Made by a program: the position numbers and the translations under genes. Below, in pieces: positions 1-10,300 of a stretch of 64,000 nucleotides of DNA. Numbering within the stretch: the first letter of the stretch is position 1; each line of letters opens with the position of its first letter. Below the pieces are notes generated by a model that worked only from the letters and a program-made list of their open reading frames with translations, was not told the DNA's origin and made no database searches. This DNA comes from Chitinophagaceae bacterium. Its GTDB lineage: Bacteria; Bacteroidota; Bacteroidia; Chitinophagales; Chitinophagaceae. Where the stretch lies: positions 372,001 to 436,000 of the forward strand of contig CP065012.1 of assembly GCA_016699815.1 (NCBI GenBank), in the 5' to 3' direction.

Positions 1-2
1 CC

Positions 3-302
3 GATGCATCTGTAAAAAGGTTAAAAGGCCCGGGCAGGCCGGTACAAAATGAAAATGCCAGGGCATTAATTTTGGCAAGCCTTGTAATAACGGATGCTAT
101 CGTAATTTTTGAAGAAGATACACCGTTACACCTTATTAGGTCCATACTCCCGGATGTATTGGTAAAAGGCGGCGATTATACTGTTGACCAAATTGCCGGC
201 GCCAAAGAAGTAATAGCACATGGCGGTAAAATACATATTGCTAAGATTGTAGCTGGTTTTTCTACAACCGAAACCATAAATAAAATATGCGGTGGCGCAT
301 AA
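3..302 (+). CDS. rfaE2: RfaE2/HldE-type ADP-heptose nucleotidyltransferase, 3' part
   Basis: This is the C-terminal 99 residues of a cytidylyltransferase-fold enzyme that activates D-glycero-beta-D-manno-heptose 1-phosphate for LPS core synthesis. The reading frame is already open at base 3 and the start lies outside the window. Seen: the segment DASVKRLKGPGRP and the C-terminal signature DVLVKGGDYT followed by GFSTT, both typical of RfaE2. The protein ends about where the family normally ends, so the 3' end is complete. It could be a stand-alone RfaE2 or the C-terminal half of a HldE fusion; only the cytidylyltransferase part is visible. ppk1 follows 43 bases downstream on the same strand. 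Confidence 0.85.
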   Translation, partial: DASVKRLKGPGRPVQNENARALILASLVITDAIVIFEEDTPLHLIRSILPDVLVKGGDYTVDQIAGAKEVIAHGGKIHIAKIVAGFSTTETINKICGGA

Positions 303-345
303 GTGAATACAAAAATGAATACAAATTATCCTTTACTGATGAGGG

Positions 346-2457
346 TTGCTATACAATAATATCCGCTATTTGAAAAAAAACAATTTTATCCCCAGGGACA
401 TTAGCTGGCTGGCATTTAACAACCGGGTTTTGCAGGAAGCTGCGGATAAAACTGTGCCCTTAAGAGAACGCATTAAATTTTTAGGAATTGTTTCCAACAA
501 CCTTGATGAATTTTTTAGGGTAAGAGTGGCAGCATTAAAGAAAATGCAGGAGCTTGGCCAAAAAGGCAAATTGAACCCTAACGAAAACCCGGGAAAAATA
601 TTGGAAACCATACATGAAGTCCTCCTACGGCAACAAAACAGTTTTGAAAAAATTTGGGAAGCAACAAAAAGAGAACTGAAGCAGGAGAAAATTTACCTGG
701 TAAATGACGAACAGCTTCACCGCCGCCAAAAAGGGTTTGTTCGCAATTATTTTCTTGAGGAAGTAAGAAATTTTATTGTACCGTTAATGATAGAAAACAT
801 GAGGGCCATGCCCGTGCTCAATGACAAATCCCTTTACCTGGCCTGTACCCTTGCCAAAGCCGACAATAGCCTTCCCATTCGCTTTGCGCTGGTATCTATT
901 CCCGTAAACCGATTACCTAGATTTGTGATATTACCGGCTTTTAATGATAAAAAATATATTATCCTCCTTGAAGACATTATAAAGTTTTGCCTGCCCGAAG
1001 TATTTTCGTTTTTTGGCTACAATAAATTTACAGCCCATGTAATTAAAGTTACCAGGGATGCAGAAATTGATATTGATAATGATGTTTCCACCACTTTTAT
1101 CCAAAAAATTGAAAAGGGTTTAAAGAGCAGGAAGAAAGGCCGTACGGTAAGGTTTATTTACGATAAAAACATAAATATATTTTTACTCACTTATCTCGTA
1201 AAGAGGCTTGGCCTCTCCAAAAAAGAAAACATGATAGCCGGGGGCCGCATCCATAATTTTAAAGATTTTATGGACTTTCCACAGGAGGTTTTTGATAAAA
1301 AAAATATCCGGAAAAAGCCTTTTACCCACCCGGTTCTCAAAAATGCACAAAGTGTAACTGCCAAAATTTTGGAGCAAGATGTGATGCTGCATTTTCCCTA
1401 TCATTCATTTGAAAGTGTTATAGATTTGCTCCGTGAAGCCGCTATCGACCCCTGTGTAACCAATATCAGTATTTCATTTTACCGGCTGGCGCCAAAATCA
1501 AAAATTATTAATGCGCTCATTAATGCAGTAAAAAACGGTAAGCAGGTTACCGTAATGCTCGAGTTAAGGGCAAGGTTTGAAGAAGCGGATAACCTTGCCT
1601 GGAAAAATGAATTGGAAGAAGCAGGCGTTACTGTTTTAATTGGCCATCCCCATAGAAAAGTACATGCAAAAATTTGTTCTATCCGCAGAAAAGATGGCAA
1701 CTCCATTAAGCATTATGGCTTTATAAATACAGGGAATCTCAATGAAAAAACCGCATTGGTTTACGGTGACCATTGCCTGCTTACAGCCAATCCATTACTA
1801 CTTGCCGATATAAACAGGATTTTTCAATACCTCGAAAACCCAAAATCCAACAATCATTTACTCAAAGCATGCAAAAAAGTAAGCGTATCACCCTATTTAA
1901 TGAGGAGCTTTTGGGTAAAGCATATTGAAAAAGAAATTAAAAATGCCCGTAAAAATAAACCAGCTGCCATCACGGTAAAACTCAATTCATTGAGCGATGT
2001 AACCTTAATCAATAAATTAGCCGAAGCTGCCCGGGCAGGCGTGGAAGTAAACCTCATCATAAGGGGTATATGCAGCATGTTTACAGAAAACATTAAATTT
2101 AAAAAACCTATTAAGGCCATTAGTATTATTGATGAATACCTTGAACATGCAAGGGTAATTATTTTTAAAAATGGCGGGCAACAAAAAGTATTTATTTCAT
2201 CGGCAGACTGGATGTCAAGGAACCTCGATTACCGGCTGGAAGTATGCTGCTCCATAACTAATACCGAAATAAAAAATGAAATTTTAGACATCATCAATAT
2301 ACAGCTTTCAGATAATTGCAAGGCAAGGGTTTTAAATAACGCCTTACAAAATAAATATGTAACCAATTCATTAAAGCCGGTACGCTCACAGTTGAAAACC
2401 TATGAATATCTTTTTTCAAAATTACACAATAAAACAGGCCATGTGATGCCGCAGTAA
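346..2457 (+). CDS. ppk1: Polyphosphate kinase 1
   Basis: This enzyme makes inorganic polyphosphate from ATP reversibly, through a phosphohistidine. The 703-residue length fits the family. Seen: the N-terminal stretch ISWLAFNNRVLQEAAD and SNNLDEFFRVRVA; the catalytic histidine region HRKVHAKI (His440, matching E. coli His435); TGNLNEKTA; and the second conserved histidine in YLEHARV (His601) followed by ISSADWMSRNLDYRLEV. The last two regions are the phospholipase-D-like C-terminal domains. No ATG is available near the expected N terminus; in-frame TTG codons lie at 346 and 370, and either gives a normal N terminus. The exopolyphosphatase gene follows directly, so synthesis and breakdown of polyphosphate are probably co-transcribed. 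Confidence 0.95.
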   Translation: MLYNNIRYLKKNNFIPRDISWLAFNNRVLQEAADKTVPLRERIKFLGIVSNNLDEFFRVRVAALKKMQELGQKGKLNPNENPGKILETIHEVLLRQQNSFEKIWEATKRELKQEKIYLVNDEQLHRRQKGFVRNYFLEEVRNFIVPLMIENMRAMPVLNDKSLYLACTLAKADNSLPIRFALVSIPVNRLPRFVILPAFNDKKYIILLEDIIKFCLPEVFSFFGYNKFTAHVIKVTRDAEIDIDNDVSTTFIQKIEKGLKSRKKGRTVRFIYDKNINIFLLTYLVKRLGLSKKENMIAGGRIHNFKDFMDFPQEVFDKKNIRKKPFTHPVLKNAQSVTAKILEQDVMLHFPYHSFESVIDLLREAAIDPCVTNISISFYRLAPKSKIINALINAVKNGKQVTVMLELRARFEEADNLAWKNELEEAGVTVLIGHPHRKVHAKICSIRRKDGNSIKHYGFINTGNLNEKTALVYGDHCLLTANPLLLADINRIFQYLENPKSNNHLLKACKKVSVSPYLMRSFWVKHIEKEIKNARKNKPAAITVKLNSLSDVTLINKLAEAARAGVEVNLIIRGICSMFTENIKFKKPIKAISIIDEYLEHARVIIFKNGGQQKVFISSADWMSRNLDYRLEVCCSITNTEIKNEILDIINIQLSDNCKARVLNNALQNKYVTNSLKPVRSQLKTYEYLFSKLHNKTGHVMPQ

Positions 2458-2499
2458 ATTTTTTTGCCGAAATTTACCATTCAACAAAAATTTATCCAT

Positions 2500-3390
2500 T
2501 TGGTATTAGCCGCAATTGACATAGGCAGTAATGCAGCAAGATTGCTTATAAGTGAAGTTATTCAAAACAAAAATGGCGGGGCTTCTTTCAATAAGCTCAA
2601 CCTTGTAAGAGTTCCTTTGCGCCTGGGTTTTGATGTGTTTGAAAACAACAGCATCAGCCAGGAAAAAATAAATATGTTTGCCGAATGCATGAAAGCATAC
2701 CGGCACTTAATGAATGCTTATAAAGTAGAAGCGCATTTTGCATGTGCTACCAGTGCAATGAGAGATGCGCAAAATGCCGGGGAAATCATCAAGTTTATTG
2801 AAAAAGAATGCGGCATCGGCATAAAAGTAATTACCGGAGATTTTGAGGCCAACCTTGTTTACGAAAATCACTTTGCCGAAAACCTGGACATTGACAAAAG
2901 CTACCTGTATATTGATGTTGGCGGCGGCAGCACCGAGTTATCTTATTTCAGCAGCAATGTGCTGCAGTACAAACAATCTTTTAATATTGGCACCATAAGG
3001 CTTTTAAAAAATAAAGTAGGCGATGATGAATGGGATATTTTTAAAACTTGCATTAAGCAAATTACTAAAGACCAAAAAGAGGTTGTGGCCATTGGTAGTG
3101 GTGGCAACATCAATAAAGTGTTTTCGCTGAGTAAACGCAAAGAAGGGAGGCCATTATCCATTGAATTGCTTCTGGATTATTATAAAGACCTCTCTGCATT
3201 ATCCGTTACTGAAAGGATAGAAAAATTTAACCTTAGGGAAGACAGGGCCGATGTAATAGTACCAGCTTTGCAAATTTATACACAGGCCATGCGCTGGGCC
3301 AATGCAAAAGAAATTTATGTGCCCAAAATTGGCCTTGCAGACGGCTTAATAAAGCATTTGTGGAACGAAGTAAAAAATAAAAATTTATAA
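2500..3390 (+). CDS. ppx: Exopolyphosphatase, Ppx/GppA family
   Basis: Predicted to release phosphate from polyphosphate ends, or to act on pppGpp; the two activities cannot be separated from sequence. Seen: the ASKHA-fold phosphate-1 motif AAIDIGSNAARLLI at the N terminus, the phosphate-2 motif IDVGGGSTELSYF, the adenosine-type motif AIGSGGNINKV, and KIGLADGLIKHLW near the end. The length of about 296 residues matches the short two-domain Bacteroidota form. No ATG exists upstream of the first motif. TTG at 2500 puts the start two residues before AAIDIG, as in relatives; an in-frame TTG at 2464 is the alternative. It lies directly behind ppk1. Confidence 0.9.
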   Translation: MVLAAIDIGSNAARLLISEVIQNKNGGASFNKLNLVRVPLRLGFDVFENNSISQEKINMFAECMKAYRHLMNAYKVEAHFACATSAMRDAQNAGEIIKFIEKECGIGIKVITGDFEANLVYENHFAENLDIDKSYLYIDVGGGSTELSYFSSNVLQYKQSFNIGTIRLLKNKVGDDEWDIFKTCIKQITKDQKEVVAIGSGGNINKVFSLSKRKEGRPLSIELLLDYYKDLSALSVTERIEKFNLREDRADVIVPALQIYTQAMRWANAKEIYVPKIGLADGLIKHLWNEVKNKNL

Positions 3391-3504
3391 GCCGGGGCTT
3401 AAGCAACTAAGATATTATTATTAAATTAATGATATATTTATACCGGAATTGGTTGGGGAAAATGTATTTGTTTAACCGTTCTCTGTTATTTAAAAACTCA
3501 TTAC

Positions 3505-4320
3505 ATGTCTGTAAATAAAGAAGTAAAAAGAATAACTACCAACACCTTGCAAAAGATGAAAGCTGCTGGAGAAAAAATTTCTATGATAACGGCTTATGAT
3601 TTTTCATTTGCCAAAATATTTGATGCAGCAGGTATAGATATTATTCTTGTGGGTGATAGCGCAAGCAATGTAATGGCCGGCCACGAAACTACGCTGCCAA
3701 TTACATTAGACCAAATGATTTACCATGCATCGTCGGTAGTAAGAGGTGTAGAACGCTGCCTGGTTGTTGTTGACCTGCCCTTTGGCTCTTACCAGGGAAA
3801 CAGTAAAGAAGCGTTGAGCAGCGCTATTCGCATCATGAAAGAAACCGGCGGCCACAGCATTAAAATGGAAGGCGGCTCGGAAGTTGCAGACTCCATAAAA
3901 CGCATTGTAGATACCGGAATTCCCGTAATGGGCCACCTTGGGCTCACACCACAAAGTATTTACAAATTTGGCACTTATGCAGTAAGGGCAAAAGAAGAAA
4001 CCGAAGCCGATAAATTAAAAACAGATGCTTTGCTCCTGCAGCAATCGGGTTGCTTTGGTATAGTGCTGGAAAAAATACCGGCAACATTAGCTGCCGAAGT
4101 GAGCAGCAGCCTGCAAATACCAACAATTGGTATTGGCGCCGGTGGCAATTGCGATGGCCAGGTGCTGGTGATGCATGACATGCTGGGTATCAATACCGAA
4201 TTTAAACCCCGTTTTTTGCGACAGTATTTAAATTTGAATGACCAAATTTCCGGGGCTGTGCAGCATTATATTAAAGATGTAAAATGTGGCGATTTCCCCA
4301 ATACCAATGAGCAGTATTGA
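3505..4320 (+). CDS. panB: 3-methyl-2-oxobutanoate hydroxymethyltransferase
   Basis: First committed step of pantothenate (CoA) synthesis: transfers a hydroxymethyl group from 5,10-methylene-THF to ketoisovalerate. At 271 residues it has the usual length. Seen: MITAYDFSFAKIFDAAGID, the metal-binding LVGDSASNVMAGHETTLP, the KMEGG motif, GHLGLTPQ, and IPTIGIGAGGNCDGQVLVM. The ATG at 3505 follows a 114-base gap after ppx, in which I see no gene. It runs toward the large secreted-protein gene on the other strand. No other pan gene is in the window. Confidence 0.96.
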   Translation: MSVNKEVKRITTNTLQKMKAAGEKISMITAYDFSFAKIFDAAGIDIILVGDSASNVMAGHETTLPITLDQMIYHASSVVRGVERCLVVVDLPFGSYQGNSKEALSSAIRIMKETGGHSIKMEGGSEVADSIKRIVDTGIPVMGHLGLTPQSIYKFGTYAVRAKEETEADKLKTDALLLQQSGCFGIVLEKIPATLAAEVSSSLQIPTIGIGAGGNCDGQVLVMHDMLGINTEFKPRFLRQYLNLNDQISGAVQHYIKDVKCGDFPNTNEQY

Positions 4321-4361
4321 TTGGCTTGAAACTCTCCTCTTCTATCTTAATAAAAGAAAAA

Positions 4362-7300
4362 TTATTCCACTATCAAATCTAATGTGATAGTGCCCTGATG
4401 CGGATGGTTAACGATGAGTTTGTATGCGCCAAATGCCGTATTTGCCGGTAATTTAATTTTATGTACTTCATTATTACTTGTTATAGTAAAAATCTTTCCG
4501 GCAATAACTTCTTGCCCATTTGATGCCAGTAATTTTAAAGAATAGTTCCCTTTTGGCTGGTTTTTAAAATATACTTTAAGCAATTTTCCGGTTACCGGGT
4601 TTGGTATTACCGCAATAGAAGATTTCTGTTTTACTTCTGCCAGTTTTACAATATTGCTTAAAATGGTTCTTCCGGATGTTTCTATTGCTTTAATCCTGTA
4701 ATAAAGCGTTTGTGCCGGAGCATTATTATCTGCACGCTGAAAACGCAAATAATTTACCTGGCTGTTTTGAATATTATTTATCATTCCCTTTTCGGTAAAA
4801 TTTTCTCCGTCGAGGCTCCTTAAAACTTCATACCGTACTATATTTTGCTGGTTGGCCACATCCCAATGAACCAATACAGTTTTTTCATTTGTTCGCACCG
4901 CATCTACATTAATAAAAGTAACGGGCAAGGCAATTTGCTGTTTAAATACAATCATAAACCTGTTTACTGCTGCACTTTCATTATTGGTTATACTAAAATC
5001 ATATAAATCTTCGCCCTGTGTACTTAACAGCGTGGAAGTGTTGAGGAAATTATCTATTAAATAAGCCGAAAGACCATAAAGTTGTAAGTCTTCTGTAATA
5101 AATTTTATCCTGTACTTGGCCACTTTCATATTTCTAATATTAAGAAAAATAGTGTCTTCGGAATTAACTAATGCATGACGTTCCAGCATGAGTTCAATAT
5201 TGCCTTTTGCAATTGAAATATTTTCACCTGTGTTTCTCAATTTATTGGCATCTTCAGCATCTACATTATTACTGTATAATTCACCAAAATGCAACATAGA
5301 ACCATCAAGGGTAAAATAGCTGCTGTCGGTATGTTTTTTCTCCAGCAACATCATAAAGCGCTGCATGTTGTTTCCACCCATACGGAAAACAGCATTGCTT
5401 CCGGCTGCTTTACCATTTTCGGTAAATAAAAGGGTACTATTACCATTATTCTCAGCCTTTACAAAAAATGCAGAACCCGATTCTAAATTGTTACATACAG
5501 AATTTGCTGCTCCATAGCTTCCGGTACCCGGGAAAATTTCGTAATCCCCCGTTCCACTATTAAAAGTTAATAGCTGAAAAGCGCCAAGGCCGTACTGACC
5601 GCCATTTACAGGGTTACTTAAGAAAGGATCCCAAACATAAAACATGGGTGAAACATTGGTTCTGGTAATGGAACGCAGTTCAATTGCAGATGCATAAGGA
5701 TTGGCAGCGCAAATAAACTGGCCAGCCAGCATTCCCGTAAAGTTTAATGTTTTATTGCCGGTTATTAATTTTCCTTTTGTACGTAATGTAGTGTTACTTA
5801 CAAGCGCATTAGAGGAAAGGCTAAGGCGGTCTCCTCTCACAAATACCATATATCCGCTATCATTGGCTACAGGTATAGTAGTACTGTCTATTCCACGATA
5901 TGATTGGGTAATTGTGTTCCAAACCTTTACACTTGGCCCGCCAGGTGAAAACGCATCAAAATAAGGCGACAAAGGCGACAGATGCCCATTAATTTGAATA
6001 CCATAACCCGGTACAGGATTTTGAGCCTGGCTGGTTGCGCCTTCCTGCCAGGAATGGTTTACAGAAAGCTCCGGCGTTACCGGGGCTGCCAGCAACCTCC
6101 ATTTACGGCCTTGCTTAATATAACGTTCTACAAAAAACCTTCCGGTACCGCTATAATCAAAACCAGAAGTTGCACTTGCTAATTTTGAAACTCTTGCCGT
6201 TAAAGTATCAGTAGATGAAATAGTAAAATTAAAATTACCTAAATCCATGTGGCCCGATGTGGGTTTTAATTCAGTATTTACATAGGTATTTTTATCGAGT
6301 AAAACCTTTCCTGTTCCCGTAGTGGCAATTTCTAAAATATCCATAAAAGGTATTGTAGAAGCAGGGCCTGGGTAGGTTTGCGTCATTCCAATACTGCAAA
6401 GGGTTAGATTTCCCCTATTGTTTAATGTACCTGAATTTTGTAAACTTCCATAAACCCTTAACCTTGCTAAAGTATCAATGGTAATAAAAGCATTGCTTTC
6501 AATAATTATATTTCTTGCTACCGGAAGGCTGTCATAAATATAAGGATAGTAAGTAACCCCATTAGGAATTACAATATCAGAAATAGATGTAGGTAGGGCC
6601 GGACACCAGTTTATTGGGTCATTCCAATCAATATTAAAACCCAGCCAGGAATTAAAAGGCTTGGGTTGTACCACTACAGTATCTTTAATGGTACAACCTG
6701 TTGGACCCGTTCCTGTAGCTATGTAAGAGGTATTAACTAATGGAAGAGTATAAACCGAAGTGGAATTTGTTCCGGTATAATTAATAGTACCGGCTGCATC
6801 ATTAAACAATCCTGTTGTTGGCGACCATACTGTTGGTGCTTGTGTGGCATTGTAACCAGTAATTTTTAAATCGTCTATAAGCCAGCCATAGTAGGCATTT
6901 GAAACATCGCAGGTAATAATAAACCTAAGGCGAAACTGGTTGGTTAAAGCATTAAATGGAATGTCTATTAATTCATTTTTCCATAAAGGAACAATTGGGC
7001 CAATGCCAGGTGTTGAAACTACAGATGTAAATTGATTCTTCCAATCGGAATAACTTTTTGTTGAAAATACCACGCCATTTGCAGGGAAGCCATTTACAAA
7101 ATTCATCAGTTTACCTTCTCCTTTATATCCGGTTGCAGGTAAGGTTTGCCACGTAGTTCCGCCATCGGAAGAATATTGAATAAATCCTGCATCAAAAGCT
7201 GCATTGCTATCTTCAAGAGCACAAATATGCGAAAAACTTAATTGTGCAGAGCCGTATGCGCTTAAATTCAGGTTAGAGCTAAGCTGGTAACTATTCGTTG

Positions 7301-10300
7301 TTGAAGTTAATTGAGTGGGCGAATTACCGAGGTAACCAACTCTTACCGATCTTGTAGAACCCGGAATTGCATAATTACTTGAAGTTGCAGAAACAGAACC
7401 ACCCGAAATAGCAAATAACGGTGATGGAAAAGTTTCAAAATTTTCACTCAATAAAACCTGCTTGGCACCAGTAACGTATTTACCACCGATAATTTTTAAT
7501 TCCCTAGGAGTACCGCAAACATAAATGCTGTCTGGCGGATCAATAGAAAATGTATCGGGCCTAGGGTTAATTAAAGCCTGTACAGCGGCGGCATTGGAAC
7601 GGCAACCAATTATTCTACCGCCAAAAGTAAATTGTGGCCGCTTAAATAATAAACCCGAGGTAAGTGTATCTGCACATACCACAGCTGTTAATACGCTATC
7701 TGTAAACCTATATGCTCCCGATGCATAATCGGTAGGGTCTGCAACGGCATAATTTCCTATGCCACCTGCATTATTATTGCTCCAGCAAATTTTTAAAATA
7801 AAATTACTGTTGCCATTCCAGTTATAAGGTACGGAAAAAGTAAATGTATTGAGGCCCTGTGCAGGTGTATAATTAACCGGGTTATAAATTGTAGTAAAGA
7901 TTCCCTTGTAAAGGCCACTATCCATATTGCTTAATGCAGTAGATGCAATAGCAATTGTAAAACCGTTATAAACCTGTGTATCTAAAATAGGTATTTTAAT
8001 AGCAACATTACTAATTGATCCTGCTCTTAACCCGGCTGTCCTTAATTCAGAAGCCCTAATTAAATATTGTAGTTGCACACCACCCCTTGCATGGTGAAAA
8101 ACACCTTCGTAAGAAGTAGCTATTAACGAACCATTACCCAGTTCAACTTTACCTGTAACTAAATTTTCTGTAGTAGCATAAAAATTTGTAGTTACTGGAA
8201 TTGCAGGAGTGGTAAAGCTTCCGCCCATACCCAGCACATTGCCATTTACTGCAGCATCGTACCATGTAACAGGCAATGCACCGCCATTTGCCGTTAACAC
8301 TACTGTACCGGGGCCACAACGGGAATTGCCAGTAGTAGTAGGTGATGCAGCAGTAAGAACACTTACAGGTACAGATGCCGTACCAGTACATCCTGTACTA
8401 ACATCCGTAATTAAAACAGCATAGTTGGTAGAAGCAGAAAGACCACTTACAACCGGGTTGGCAATAACCGGGCTGTTTAAATTGAAAGAAGGGCTCCAGG
8501 CATAAGTAACCGTTGATGGAACAAAAGACCATGCCACAGGAGTAAACTCATTCCATGTACCAATATTTCTGTTGGGAACAGCATTGGCAACAGATCCATT
8601 ACTATTTTCAATACCCATAGTTTTCAAAACTCCCAATCCATTATCATTAATTGATTTTATATGTATTTCAATATGCCTGTCAAATTCAAATAATTTTATT
8701 TGGCCGGTTACATTTTGCGAACCATCTCCGCCCAAAAACCTGAGGTTATTAAATTCAATTACCATTCTGCGGTTTGGAGAAGTACCCAACTCAAAATATC
8801 GTACCCTGCTTACAGAATTAGTAAATGGATCTACAACAAGATTTGCCCAGGCAAGCGCAATAATATTATTAGCAGCAGATGCATCCGGTATTAATTGTGG
8901 CGTATTAGATGAAAAGGGTGTAGCACCAAACTGAATATAACCATTGCTGCTAATGTAAAACTGGCTATAAGATTGCCCATAAAAAGTAAATGCAAAAGGA
9001 ATAGTTATGGGGCCGCTTAAGGCATCGTCTGTTTGTGTGCTCCATACATTTACAGCAGGTGGTGATGCAACCGGCGAATTCAATGCATAAGTTGTTTGCA
9101 TTACATCATATACCGCATTGGTAAAAGCATTTAACTGTACATTGGCAGCGTTACAGGAACTTGCCGGAGTTCCATAAGCCCTTGCATAAACAATATCTTT
9201 TATAGTAACTGTAGTAGTATCCTGTGCTTCGCAACCGCCTGTGGCAACAGCATACACCACGCTATAAACACCTTCCAAACTTGTTGCTGGCGTTACACGG
9301 CCTGTAGTGAAGTTAATGTTTAACCCAGGGGGAAATGAAGAAAATGTTCCTCCGCCGGGGCTCATTATTACAGGATTTTTGGGTACATCGCTTTTGCAAT
9401 AAATTGAGGTGCCAGGGTAGCCGATACTTGGAGGAATCAATGCAGGAACAGTAATAGTTTTTGTTCTTATAATACCTAAGCCGCAGGCATTGCCTGGCCT
9501 TACCGTTAATATCCCTCCTGTTGCATTAACTGCAAATGTTAAGGTATTTGAATAGGTAGTTGTTACTGCACTATAAGTAACATTTGTACCGCTATAGCTC
9601 CATTGATAAAAAGAAGCCCCCGGGATACTATCAATAGAATATACCTGTGACGTTCCCCGGCAAGCCGGCGATGGACCATTGATAACACTAGGAGATGCCA
9701 GTGTAATACATTTTGGTTTCCAAATAAATTGCAAACCAACCTGTGGTATTAAATTTCGCTTATAATGTACCCCGTCATGATTACCCGTAGCCGGCACTGT
9801 AATATCCCAATTATCGGGTGGCACAGTTGATGCAGTAGATTTTCGGGCATTAAAATCGGTATTATTTGCTCCTCTTAAGCCTACTTGTGCAAACACATTA
9901 TTTAAGGTAGAAGAAGTATACATCCTTCCATACGAAACAATAAGACTTTGTTGTGAAATATCCCCGTTACTTTCTGTTAATATCATTTGAAAATTAATAT
10001 CTTCTTCCGAATCGGGGAATGTAGCATACTTATATTTTTTGGCGCTTACCCATTGTATTACAAATTCCCGGTTGGGTGCAGAACCTCTTACACCACTATA
10101 TAACCCTGTACAAGGTATAATGCTGGCATTAGCAATAGTTGCCGTTGCTGCCGTACTCATTTCAAATGTATTGGTTGCAACACTTATGGATCGTATTACC
10201 GTACCATTTGGAATGCCGTTACCTACAAGCCTTGTACCTATTTTTAAACTATCCCATTCGGTTCCTGTAATTCCGGTTACATACCTGCTTGCATTGGTTA

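Noticed and set aside
8149..8391. Open frame inside the giant secreted-protein gene, same strand
   Set aside because: A shadow frame: Cys- and Tyr-rich composition unlike the rest, no start context, and it lies wholly within the conserved frame of the larger gene.
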